Origin: Prochilodus magdalenae
Lineage: Eukaryota; Chordata; Actinopteri; Characiformes; Prochilodontidae
Direction: 5' to 3'
NCBI GenBank assembly: GCA_024036415.1
Contig: JAMWET010000947.1
Coordinates: 1,027,001-1,091,000 of the forward strand
DNA length: 64,000 nucleotides
Position 1 is the stretch's first letter. Each line of letters begins with the position of its first letter. Shown here piece after piece: positions 12,144 to 29,088 of this stretch. The notes beneath the pieces are model-generated. The model saw only the letters and a list, made by a program, of their open reading frames with translations. It was not told the origin of the DNA and did no database searches. A program made the translations under genes and the position numbers.

Positions 12144-14329
12144 AACACAGAAGCACCTGTCATCATCTCAGAAACCCCAGAAATGCACCAAATTCTAAAT
12201 CAAGACATCACATGAGCATTTAGAGAATGACAGGACATGTATTCGTTTTAAGAGCATAGTTCAGATCACATGTAACACCGAATACAATATACAGATTTCA
12301 CTTAGTACATTTGATAGTACATGGATACCATTCCTACAATGGATTCGCATCAAGTTATTTTATGGACACTGTGTTATTGATCAGTATCTTTTGATGTACC
12401 AAAGATCGTGTACTCTCTCCTACTGGTGACCACCACAGAGAACGGCTGTATTTTCAGAGACTTTGGGAGTGGATTTAATCTTCATTAACTAGAGTTTTAC
12501 TCTTTAAGCTTTGAGGAAGCAGGCCAAACACGAGAACCCGCACATACACGCCAGTACTCCAGGCGGATTATTCATGACTTATTATTATTTTAGTGCTTAT
12601 TCTTCAGTTCCTGCTACGCTGTGAAACTAAGGTGAAAAGACAGAAATGTGAAAACCGCCCCCACTTCCTGAGAACTAAGCTCTTGGTCTTTGCTGTTAGT
12701 GGTGAATGTTGAGCGTAGGACAGCTCCATGTTTCCAGTCTCTGTAACAGAGTGCTTCTCAGCACTATTAGCCTAACAGCACACCTTCAAACAGTCTGTAA
12801 ACCCTCACTCCTGCACACAGTGGGAGTTCATTCTCCATCAGCTGCGGTGTTAAAGTTAGACCTTGTAGTAAAGTTAAACCGGTGAGTTAACTTAGTGTGT
12901 TAAACCTTGCCTGTCAGCCCGGCTGCAGCTGCATGGCACGTTACTCTCTTAGTTCCTCTTTATAAGCGCAGGGCTTGTTTTACAAGAGTACTTTCAACTG
13001 TCTCTTCGTGCAGCTCCTCAGTCGAGCAGGGTCACTGTAAAGACTGCAATGACTTCCGTGTGCTGAGCTTCCTAAACATAAAACTGCTTCCACGGGTGCA
13101 GCGAAGCTGCGATGCTGTAAGATAGCATATCTGATTTGTGCTTACACACTGTTTACATATTTCTGAAAAAGATATCCTCCTTGATTCCGGTTGGGTGTGA
13201 AAAAACGTCACCTTGTGTGTTTATCTCTTTCTGATTTCGCCTTCCTGATCTTATACAGCCGGCAGGAATGTCCTCTCTAGTGTACCTAACATCTACACAA
13301 ATGACTCTGCAAATAGATGTTAGACAACTGTAGCTTTCGAGTATAGATCCACAGATACTTTATCAAAACACCAAACAGTAAACTGATTTTTAGTTTATTT
13401 ACAGTGTAAAGCATTTTGGGAACAGTAAGATATTACCTGGTCAATGCAGACAGCTAAACATTATTAAACAATAATCTGTAATAATCCATTATTAGCTCTA
13501 TTACAAACTCACTATGAATAGATACTTGATCAGCCAGATTTGTCCACCAATTTCCAAGCATCATAGAATTCTATTGAAATCATTGAAATCATTTAATATG
13601 CTTCTATTTAGCATTCCTTTCTAATTAAATACAAGTACAAGTCTTTCACTGGAAAATAAATTTATCAGGATAGCAGTATAAGAGGACAAAACTGACCTTT
13701 GAAACTGGTGACCTAGAAATAGTGAAGATTGTCTTCTGTATTTGACTTTTCAATAGCTGTTCATTGTTTAAAAACTTTCCATTTGATAATTTTCATTTTA
13801 ACATGTAATAAATGACCAGATTTTCAATGTGGTCTCAGACATTTGGACTCCACTGTTTGTATCTCAAACTAAATTGGCTTTATATTTCATAAACATTTAC
13901 CTCTTTGATTACGTTACCAGCTATCCATAACATCAGTGTGAAGTCATGCATAGACATTATAACTGTCCCATATAGTGCAGTATTTATACAACAACCGCAT
14001 CACCACAACTGGCACACATTCAAACGCTTAGTGTCTTGGTTTTTATTTATTCAACAAAGATATTCATGTAGCGTGTAGGTTTGGGTTTTTTATTTGATGT
14101 TGAAGTCAAGCTTTCCTTAGTTTGTTCTCCACAGATCAAATAAACACTGTGCATATGTCATATCCATCAAATCAGCACAGCTTTTGCCTCTGAATATATT
14201 AAAAGTGTTTTCCTCATCAAGCTTGCATTAGGATCACAGCAGTCTAAATGTCTCCATGGAATATCTGGAGGCTTGTTCTGTTTCTTTCACACACTGTAGA
14301 GGCAGAAAAAAAATGTGTGTGTTGATCCA

Positions 14330-14780
14330 GGTCTATACGTATGGAGTCAGAGTGCAGCCTGGGGCCCCTAGCCTGGTTCAATAGGTCAGACATTCCCTCT
14401 CTGGCTCTTCTATTGTCCCCTGAGCCATGCTGCCCTGCCTGGCCTGTGAACTGACGCAGGGCATGAAAGCCAGCAGTAGCCCTTAAGCCTTGGGTAATGC
14501 AGGCCCGAGTGGAGTCCCCCTCTGTCCGGCACCACTTCCAGTGGGTGGATTTGGGCTTAGGCAGTGAGCGAGGATGGCCCTCTGTCTGGAGGTGCTCACG
14601 CGAATGATACGTTTAAAGGGAAGAAAAAACAGGTCAAACGCAACCTCGTTGGCTCGCCCCCATATACACCCCCACCCCACACCTCCATCCGTCCACCACT
14701 GGTCCACTTCCCTCCACAGCATGCTGCATATGATGTGCCTCATACATACACATACAAACTCGATTAACAACACAGGTTAG
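14330..14780. promoter_or_regulatory. GC-richer island upstream of slc38a2, candidate regulatory element
   Basis: A 450-bp non-repetitive stretch of clearly higher GC (for example TGCAGCCTGGGGCCCCTAGC) about 1.5 kb upstream of the slc38a2 promoter. Overlapping open frames on both strands (up to 96 codons) are proline- or arginine-rich by composition and look spurious. It could be an enhancer or an unannotated non-coding exon. This is inference only. Confidence 0.25.
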
Positions 14781-16080
14781 TTCAGTTAATGCACAGTCTA
14801 AAGTGGAATTTCCAGACCCCAGCCCACCTGCATTTCTTTTGCTCTAGCACACTTGAATCAACGGTAGAGAAAAGTGATGATTTGCTGATAAAAAGACAGG
14901 AAAAACAGGTGCAGGAAAAACACAACACTGTGCAGTTCAGCCGGATGCACTGGTGTACGGTGTTTAAATACCTGTGCAAATAGACATTAGCACTGAGAAT
15001 TTGGCAGTGGCTTTTGACTTGGAAAATATGAGAAACACTTACATACTCTACACAGGAGTGGTCTCAAGTCCCAAATAAAGACCATTTAAAGCGAATGCCT
15101 TTAACCAAACTCACGTGGATGACTCCAATTTCAGGAATTTGTTGCAGAATGTCCATTCATCTCCTAGTGACATCCCATATCTGGATGACTAGTAAAAGAT
15201 TAACCTGAATGTCTAACAATCACCTAAGCTATATTGTAGCATACCGGTAATGGGTAGTTCTGCTGTGGGCATGTGGGATGCGTGGGCATGCAGGGTGGGC
15301 CTGTGCTGGCACAGGCTCATGGGCAACATGGGTAACTTTTAATTTAAATAAGTTGTTGTTATGGATATTATCAGTACATGCAAATGTTATCTACGTTGCT
15401 CTTTGCTGCAATGCACTGAAGGACAGGACAAGAGAGAGAGCTGAGGGAGTGTGTGGCCGGGTGGGACACCCCAGGGACTCTGCTCAGACACTGTGTGATG
15501 GGTAAGATGGCTGGCTATTGAACAAGGGACCTGTGTAGCATCTGCTACCTGCTCATTCTGCTATGAATGCATGGGAGGCATTTGAATTGATGAGTGATGA
15601 GACAAAATCTGATGGGAAGCACATTTTGATTCACCTTTAAATGGAGGTTTGGGTCCGATTTGCAAAGATCAGACTTCAGGTGTTTTGTCCTGTCTAGACT
15701 ATCTGGATGCAGCCTGGTGTACCAAAATTGGATATGATTTTGGAGTCTAAGCAAGGTCTTAGTTTTCTGCCTCCTTCTTCGCAGGCACCACAGTATGCAG
15801 TGCACTGACCTCCGTAATGTGTCAGTGTGGGATTGTGTTGCATCATTCACTGAGGCAGTGAAAAAGAATTTCTCTTTTTAAAGGATTAAACTTCGTCCTC
15901 CCCGGTTTGTCACTTCAGGGTGTGATTCATTTACTACGTGGTGTGCAAGTGGACTCAAATACATGTGACCTTTACACAGACACGTGATTTAGACTGGATT
16001 TCAAGCCACATTTTTATATGAGGTTTGGATCTAAATCGTATATAATAAGCTGAAGAGCTCGAGCCGAGAGACAAATGAAC
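14781..16080. other. Upstream intergenic DNA of slc38a2
   Basis: No gene was recognised. Around 15,270-15,490 is a GC-richer stretch that includes the second copy of CACCCCAGGGACTCTGCTCA, shared with about 4,013. Confidence 0.4.
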
Positions 16081-16173
16081 CACATTTTGGCTTCTTGTAG
16101 GGACACAATCGAAATGTCGGCCACCGAGCCACTGTTTGTATACAAACCGGCACGGGTGGGCAGAACACGGAGG

Positions 16174-16222
16174 CCACGCCCCCTCGACGGCAGCTGATGC
16201 AACCATCCTCGGGAAATATAAA
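16174..16222 (+). promoter_or_regulatory. slc38a2: slc38a2 core promoter: GC box, CARE-like site, TATA box
   Basis: Directly visible are CCACGCCCC (16,174-16,182, Sp/KLF-type box), TGATGCAAC (16,195-16,203) and TATAAA (16,217-16,222). TGATGCAAC fits the C/EBP-ATF response element pattern TGATGNAAN bound by ATF4 during amino acid starvation. The TATA box predicts a start near 16,245-16,250, followed by a CpG-containing leader and a good splice donor at 16,499. Mammalian SLC38A2 is induced by amino acid limitation through such an element, reported in intron 1. Here the best match is just upstream of the TATA box. Functional assignment is inference. Confidence 0.6.
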
Positions 16223-16246
16223 CCCGAAGCCGGAGCCGGTTACCAC

Positions 16247-16498
16247 ACCATCCAGACTGCGGGACGGAGACGCCGCTCGGCTCAGTTCGCATCTCTTTTT
16301 CTTTATTCTGTACTGTTTCTGGGGTCGGGGTCTGTACTTCTCTCAGTTAGAGCTTTATCTGAGTGAGTGGTGCGTGTGAAGGATAAAACCGGCTGATTTA
16401 TTCATTGGTTTCTGGACCTTTCTGACTAAAAGAGGAGGCGCTGAACGTTTTCACCCCGCGAAAACCGACGGAGGAGAGGATTTGTACCCCTTTCAGAG
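16247..16498 (+). other. slc38a2: slc38a2 exon 1 (5'UTR, non-coding)
   Basis: The start is estimated about 25-30 bp after the TATA box. The end is set by the donor CAGAG|GTAAGA at 16,499. I see no ATG in this leader, so the first AUG of the spliced mRNA is the one in exon 2 at 17,916. Intron 1 runs from 16,499 to 17,914. Confidence 0.6.
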
Positions 16499-17460
16499 GT
16501 AAGACGGCTCCTGTGGTCACTTTTCCTCCTCCTGCTGACCACCTGCTTATTTCACACCACAAAACAGGAGATAAAAGGAGGACAGCCCCGGTTCCGGGCG
16601 GGTTTGGTGAACGGAGGCTGAGCTGAAAGACAAAAATGCTAATTGGTTTGGGTGACTCACATTAGCTGCATCTGACTCAGGGACGTTACTGAGCCGATAA
16701 GAGGAAGGAAACAGAGATTATTAGCACCGGTGTCAGAAACCCTGAAACCCTGCTACACTACTGAACAGCCCTCAGTAGCTGATTTTCTCCTCTGTGCCCT
16801 TCAAACCGATCAGCTCATCACAGACTGGTATAAATACATGTCTGTCTGGTCCGCAGCCTCCTGACTTAAAGACATTAGAGGTGAAGGACGAATCTATTAA
16901 AATGTCTGATCAGGAAGCTTCATTCAAATTTCTCGGAATCAACGGTCCTGCTGTGCCTCTCTGGGCGGGGAAACTCAGACTCAGTGATGCTGCTGCGCAA
17001 ACTGAACCTCAACACAGCCGAGCGGCTCAGCAGGGCCTTTGTTTCCTCTCCACACATCAGAAATAACATCTTTCATTAACACCACTGCTCTCCACACGGC
17101 CTGTCCCACCAACACCTGTCCTCTCAGATTACTGCCTGGGCGACATATTCTCATACTGTCGCTCATCCTGTAGAAAACCACTGGAGACAGGCTAGTCTAA
17201 TGTGTCTGTCAGTGTGCGGTCTGATTCTCCGAGTGTTAGTGTGGGGTGGATGAGTGGTCAGTTATTCTGAGGCGGTGGTCTCCCTGTATTTGGTCAGTTA
17301 TTCTGGGGTAGCCTCACTGAGCTCGGTGTATTTGGTCAGCTTGTCGTTTGCCGGCTCGGAATTTTCCACTGCTCGCGCTGCGGTGACGCAGACACCCCAC
17401 CCCCCTCCTCTCCGCAACCCCCCAACAGGCGCGGCAGGTCACGTGACTTCTTGAAGCAGC

Positions 17461-17785
17461 GCTACACGCTTAAAAACGATGGTCTTTCTTCAGGGGTTCT
17501 TTATTAAAGGATTTGGATCTGTACATGCTTCTTTGGATGGTGAATTGGTTCTTCAGATTTCAATGTATATGGTTCTATGTTCGAAATGGTTCTGTGTAGC
17601 ACCAAGAAAACAAGCGTGACAATGTAACAACAGCAGAACCCTGCTAGGGTAGAACCATATACAACACATGCACTACATCAATTAAGGGAATATTTCCCAA
17701 AGCAAAGAGAACCATGTAGCGTGTAAATAGCTCTGTGTAGAGCTCATGGTTGTATATAGGACCGTTGCATTTCCTAAACAATCAT
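17461..17785. repeat. MITE-like palindromic repeat in slc38a2 intron 1
   Basis: Rich in GGTTCT/AGAACC words on both strands: TATGGTTCTATG and AATGGTTCTGTG on the left half, AGAACCATATACA and AGAGAACCATGTAG on the right half. The arms are imperfect reverse complements of each other. This pattern resembles the 'agaacc' hairpin MITEs scattered through fish genomes; the family name is not certain. It lies wholly within intron 1. Confidence 0.5.
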
Positions 17786-17915
17786 CTCCATTTTAAGTGT
17801 GCATGTACCGATCCCTCCTTCATCTACTTGTAGTATAGAGGTTTAGTGATGATGCACGATAGTAAAAGGTGTAAAGATCATTTATTTATTTATTTATCTG
17901 TCTGTCTTTTACAGA

Positions 17916-24151
<6,236 letters not shown>

Positions 24152-25980
24152 GGGGCATAGTATCTGTGCAAGAGTGACGTACAGGTCGGACATGTCAGCC
24201 TGTCACGTCTCTGATCCCTAAAACTGCTAGCGTAAATGAAAGAAACTGCTCTTTTTCCATCGTGGAGCAAAGACCTACATACCATTCTGAGAGAATGTCT
24301 TGAACTTTGTACAGTATGCTGTTAGGCCACAAAGATGGTGATTTTTTCTTATATTTTTGTTGCTGTGATCAGTTTGTCAGTTGTTTCTTGCTCTTCTGCT
24401 TGTTTATTTTGTATTCCTTATATTTTTTTTGTATTCCTGGTGCCGTTGCAACAAGGCGATTGTTTCACAGGAACTGCAAACATCTCGCAGATCAAAAGAC
24501 GAGCTCAGTGCGAGATCGCTTCAGGTTTAGCTTTTCCAACTCGTAACCAAAATCCAAGCAGCTCCGAGTCGCCACACACGAAACAGTGACAACAAGAGCT
24601 TACTTTACTTGAGTCAGACGGCCTAGCTTTTTTGACTTCTCTTTTTACCTTGCCAAAAATATTTCCTACTGGTTTGTATATTGAAAAGCACTTAATATTC
24701 AGCGCACACGTGAACGTTGTCAGCTCAGACATTACTACACTGCTTTGAATATTTGTTACAATGCCATTTTGACTGTACTACTTGTTAAAAAAAAAATCGT
24801 AGATCTACTAATGAACAAAACGCATATTCATAGTTGTTCACCCGAGGTTATGTTTAGTGGAACAGCGGAATGAATTTACTGTAACGCACACTGTAATCTT
24901 AATCGAGAACTAGACAACATCTTTTACAGCAATAACCTCTTTGCTCAAAAGGCAAGACTTTGAAAGTTTGATCACTGTCCTTCTATCAGTTAGAAGGCAC
25001 CAAAGTTTTTCTTTAGGGAAGAATGCAATTTTATTTTGACCACATACAGTGGTTGTACAGTATTGATGAACCTTACCTTAAAATTGTGTACGCTTTTAAT
25101 GGCAGAGCCTCACATTGATGAAAGACGGTACATTACAACTTCCCAGGGGGTCAGAGGGAGGAAGGGGAAGAGGTTTTCAGCGTTTGTACGACTTGACTTT
25201 GCCGTCTCAGTGTTAGCCATCGGCAGCTTAACGTTATTGTGCTCGTTCGTCTGAGGGAACAGAGAGCAAGGGAGATGGAAAAGGACAGAGAGAACAAAGA
25301 GGACAGGAAATCTGGATGACAAATGTCACGTCCACTGGTCAGTCTGTCATGAGCCCATTGAGTGAAATGGCTGTCTGGGTGCAGCCTTTACACACTAGTA
25401 GAACCTCACTGTGCTTCCAATCGCTAACCTCATGTATCATCGACGATGTTATTGTCCAACACTTATTTATGGAAGAACATCAATGTAATTTAATCTATTT
25501 TACTATATTTATATTTTGTAAATATCTGTATATATATATCAACCAGTTGAAGTGTGAATATATAAATATGCGTTCATTTTTGTGTCCGTTTTGCTCAGTA
25601 TGTTTCAACTATGAAATCAACCCGTATACTGAGTGGTCCTGTACATGTTTTGCCCACTGGTTTTGGGGGTATGGACTTTTCCGTTGTTAGATCAGTGATA
25701 GACTTCCCTCCACCGCTGGCTGGAAACGGGAGACTGCATTCTGGAGTGGGTTCCTAAAGAGAGCACAAGGAGTCCCCCCCCCCACTTACTCTAGCAACTT
25801 GTGGGTTGGCTGTGGCACACGTTTTCTTTACACTACTATTCAACTGCTGTAGTTAAACTAGAGAGGGCTAGGAGAGCGACCCTCCAGGCCATTCCTACAA
25901 GTGCTACACTCTTGTTTCAATGAAACACTATGTATATCTTGTAATTAATGTTCATTAAAGTATACACGTAACCCAATAGG
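24152..25980 (+). other. slc38a2: slc38a2 3'UTR with poly(A) signal
   Basis: Continuous, intron-free sequence after the stop codon. The best poly(A) signal is ATTAAA at 25,954-25,959, so cleavage is expected near 25,975-25,985. A Pumilio-type octamer TGTAAATA lies at 25,517-25,524. The 124-codon open frame at 25,316-25,690 is in the UTR and has no recognised homology. The UTR extent is inferred. Confidence 0.65.
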
Positions 25981-26810
25981 AGTGTCTCTTTGGTTTTTTT
26001 GGGAGTCAGACATGCTGAGATAATAAAGAGGATCCTGAATATGGAAACATATTGCTAATCTGATGCTAATCTACAGTCAACAGTTTTATAGAACCAAGTG
26101 GCAGAAGAAGCTACATCTTCCAGGTTTAAAGTCTGGGCCATTATAACTGAGTTTGTGCAACCAAGTGCTGTCTATCAATAACACACTGGTCATGAACAAT
26201 ATTGTTACCTGCCCCCTCTGAATATTCTATTGGGTACACTGGCCATATACAGACGTGTGGAAAGGTTTGGGGTGACGTTCTAAGCAACAATAAGTCACAT
26301 GTCCTCGACAGAGAACACAGTCCCACTCATTTAATGTACAATTAGTGTTGGATCGCTACATTTAATATTATGTGGCCTGTGGAAAAGTTAAGAACTATAT
26401 TAGATACTATTTATATGATTTTATATTTATCCAAATGTTGAACTTAAGTAAACAGAAATTGCAAATTTTAAGTTTCTCTTCTGTAGAGGGCCTTCATTTA
26501 CTTGCACATAGAAAACCACCAGAACATGTCATTTGACCAAACAGAACCTTTGCATGTGATTTGTTCGGCCCTATCTATCCCTTTCATGTGTGGAGGAATA
26601 GAGCACCATAGAGCCACTATTAGCCAGTTATTATTTAAGTGGTAGACCAGAATAATAATGTTAGATATCATTTTCTGAGCAGTGTGTGTGTCTATGTAGA
26701 TCATTAGAATAAAGCTACATGCATGTTGATGCAGTAAAACAGCAAACAGGCCTTTCTGTTGCGTTTGAGACATTGTGAGTTGTTCTTGAGAGCAAAGGCT
26801 TTTAATTCAG
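25981..26810. other. Spacer downstream of slc38a2, no gene seen
   Basis: AT-rich sequence with short open frames lacking recognised motifs. Confidence 0.45.
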
Positions 26811-26946
26811 GTCTTAAATCCAGTTTCCAGTCCTGGATTTTGAAATGACTAGTAGTTAACTGAACCACTGATGTAACTGATTAGTCACCCGGAGTCATGC
26901 CTTCCGGTGATTACAAAATCCAGGACTGGAAACCGGATTTGAAGAC
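26811..26946. mobile_element. Palindromic MITE (about 136 bp)
   Basis: The left arm (26,811-26,842) contains AAATCCAGTTTCCAGTCCTG, continuing GATTTTG. The right arm (26,914-26,946) contains CAAAATCCAGGACTGGAAAC, continuing CGGATTT, an almost perfect reverse complement. The arms flank about 70 bp of unrelated sequence. This is the structure of a non-autonomous DNA transposon. No transposase is present. Confidence 0.75.
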
Positions 26947-27189
26947 CTCTGACACCAGGCTGTTTAAATCCACCACCATTTCATAAAGTATTAATCTGGT
27001 CAAACCATTTGAACTGATACCAGACGTCCCCAAGGAGGGGCTTGGATATGGTTAAGTGAACATATAATCATTCATAAGATCATCATGTATTTAGGTATGA
27101 ATATGTTATTAATGTGTTTTCTGGAGATTAAATACATTTTAATGGTCTTATAATGGCCCTCATCTTTTCCCACTGATCTTTCACTAGTT

Positions 27190-28177
27190 CTGCAGTTGAC
27201 TTGGGTCAGCGTCACTACTAGCACCATGGTGCGGTACCTGGACCCTACAGAGGTTGCACAGGTAGTCCAACTACTGAAGGATGGCACATCAATATGTGCC
27301 ATTGCCACAAGGTTTGCTGTGTCTCCCTTGATTGGCATTTGCCACAGAACACCAGAATTGGCAGATCCGCCACAGGCGCCTTGTGCTTTTCACAGATGAG
27401 AGCAGGTTATACCTGAGCACATGTGACAGACGTGTCAGGCTCTGGAGACGCTGTGGAGAATATTATGCCGCCTGCAACATCATTCAGCATGACTGGTGGT
27501 GGGTCAGTGATGGTCTGGGTAGGCATATCCCTGGAAGGTTGCACAGACCTTTACAGGCTAGACAGTGGCACCCTGACTGCTATTAGGCATCAGGATGAAA
27601 TCCTTGGACCCGTTGTCAGACCCTACGCTGGTGCAGTGGGTCCTGGGTTCCTCCTGGTGCACAACAATGCCCGGGCTCATGTGGCGAGAGTATGCAGGCA
27701 GTTCTTGGAGAATGAAGTAACTGGTACCATTGACTGGCCCACCGGCTCGCCTGACCTAAATCCAATGGGACACCTCTGGGACATTATGTTTCGGTCCATC
27801 CGACGCCACCAGGTTGCACTTGTCCAGGACTCAGTGATGCCCTGGTCCAGATCTGGGAGAAGATCCCCCAGGACACCAACCGTCGTCTCATTAGGAGCGT
27901 GTGGAGGCCGTACAAACTACTGAGTACCATTTTGAGTTGCTGCAATGGAATTTGGGTTAAATGGACGAGCCTGCTGCATCATTCTTTCGCTTTGATTTTC
28001 AGGGTGTCTTTGAATTCAACCCTCTGTAGGGTGATCATTTTCATTTCCATCAAACGATGTGGCATCATTTCATTCCCAACACATTACCCAGTCTATATGA
28101 GGAAAGATATCCTGCAGGATTTTATTCCCATTGAGATCTGATGTGTTTTCAAAGTGTTCCCTTTATATTTTTGAGCA
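27190..28177 (+). pseudogene. Dead Tc1/mariner-type transposase copy
   Basis: The start ATGGTGCGGTACCTGGACCC opens a Tc1-like transposase (MVRYLDPTEVAQVVQLL, helix-turn-helix region). After about residue 40 the reading jumps to the catalytic domain, so an internal segment of the DNA-binding half is deleted. The remainder is split over two frames: LVLFTDESRLYLS in one, then GGGSVMVW, RPYAGAVGPGFLLVH and SPDLNP in the next. The first catalytic Asp (TDES) is present. The second is Asn (HNNARAH where the family has HDNARPH) and the last acidic residue is Gly (NPMGHLW where the family has NPIEHLW). The 3' non-coding tail runs to TTTTTGAGCA at 28,177. I could not find a matching 5' terminal inverted repeat. 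The copy is not autonomous. Confidence 0.88.
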
Positions 28178-29088
28178 TTGTATATTGCACCCAACGAATA
28201 TCATTATGTGCAGGACGTTTACCGGATATTACCTCTGGTAGTGTTCCAATAAAGGAGAGCTCAGGTGCGCCTGATCTGAAGCTGCTGGCTTTATTCAACA
28301 CGCTTTAATCCACTGGAAGGTTCTTTAGGGAAACGAGTAGTTTCTCAGCTCCCGTTTCAGCACTCCGATATTAGGAATGTGTTTGAATCTGTTTAGGTAC
28401 CAGCTTGTCCTGGTTTGAGGTTCTGGTTTGTGCTAATGATTATGATGCATGTGGCAGTGGGTGTGTACACCTTCTCTATGAATGTGGTGTTGTACTCCGT
28501 CACTGTTGGTATGTGTAGTGGTGAATAAAGGATGGTATGATGTTTAATGACAGTTCTATGAAAGTGTACCAGTACAAGCAGGAATGTTCCAGCTGCTGCT
28601 GACATGAACCATCACAGGAATGTAAACACGTCGACCCTAGCAACAGGAGGGCGTGACGACATTGCCAGAAGCCAATTATCATTTCCTCTCGCATGGTTGG
28701 GACATGAAGATGCGAGACATGACGCCTCGCTTCTACACTTCGAGACTGTCTGTGGTTAAGATTGTAAGAGCTGGATCATCCCTAAATGTGAATCCGTGTG
28801 AGGACGCAGCAAAGCTCATGGTTATAGGAGCTCAAAACCATCATCCAGGAAATGTTTAGAGTCTGCGGTCTGCTTCTTTACCCGGGATCTACGAGGCTAA
28901 TATGCTTAACAAGTAAAGGAAGTTGTATCAGTCAAACTGAGCAGTAATGCAAGGATCCTCAGACTGAGTGATGACTAAAACACAAACACTCTGGAAGGGC
29001 ATACCTCTGGAGTCCATGTGCTGCCAAACGTCTCAGGCACCTATAAACCCAATGTTTACAACCACACTGACTCCAACAGTAAACTAAC
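28178..29088. other. Spacer, no gene seen
   Basis: Short open frames only, with no recognised repeat or motif. It separates the Tc1-like copy from the minisatellite. Confidence 0.45.

Larger units (their letters stand above)
9271..14329. other. Intergenic DNA, no gene seen
   Basis: AT-rich spacer with scattered short open frames lacking recognisable motifs. Minor structures are a two-copy 29-bp tandem duplication (10,477-10,534) and an ATC-rich microsatellite (12,115-12,143). Around 11,160-11,870 and 12,640-13,130 the sequence is more complex and GC-richer, but I see no exon with splice support. Confidence 0.45.

Noticed and set aside
25316..25690. 124-codon frame downstream of slc38a2
   Set aside because: Lies in the slc38a2 3'UTR, tyrosine- and cysteine-rich by composition, no recognised motif.
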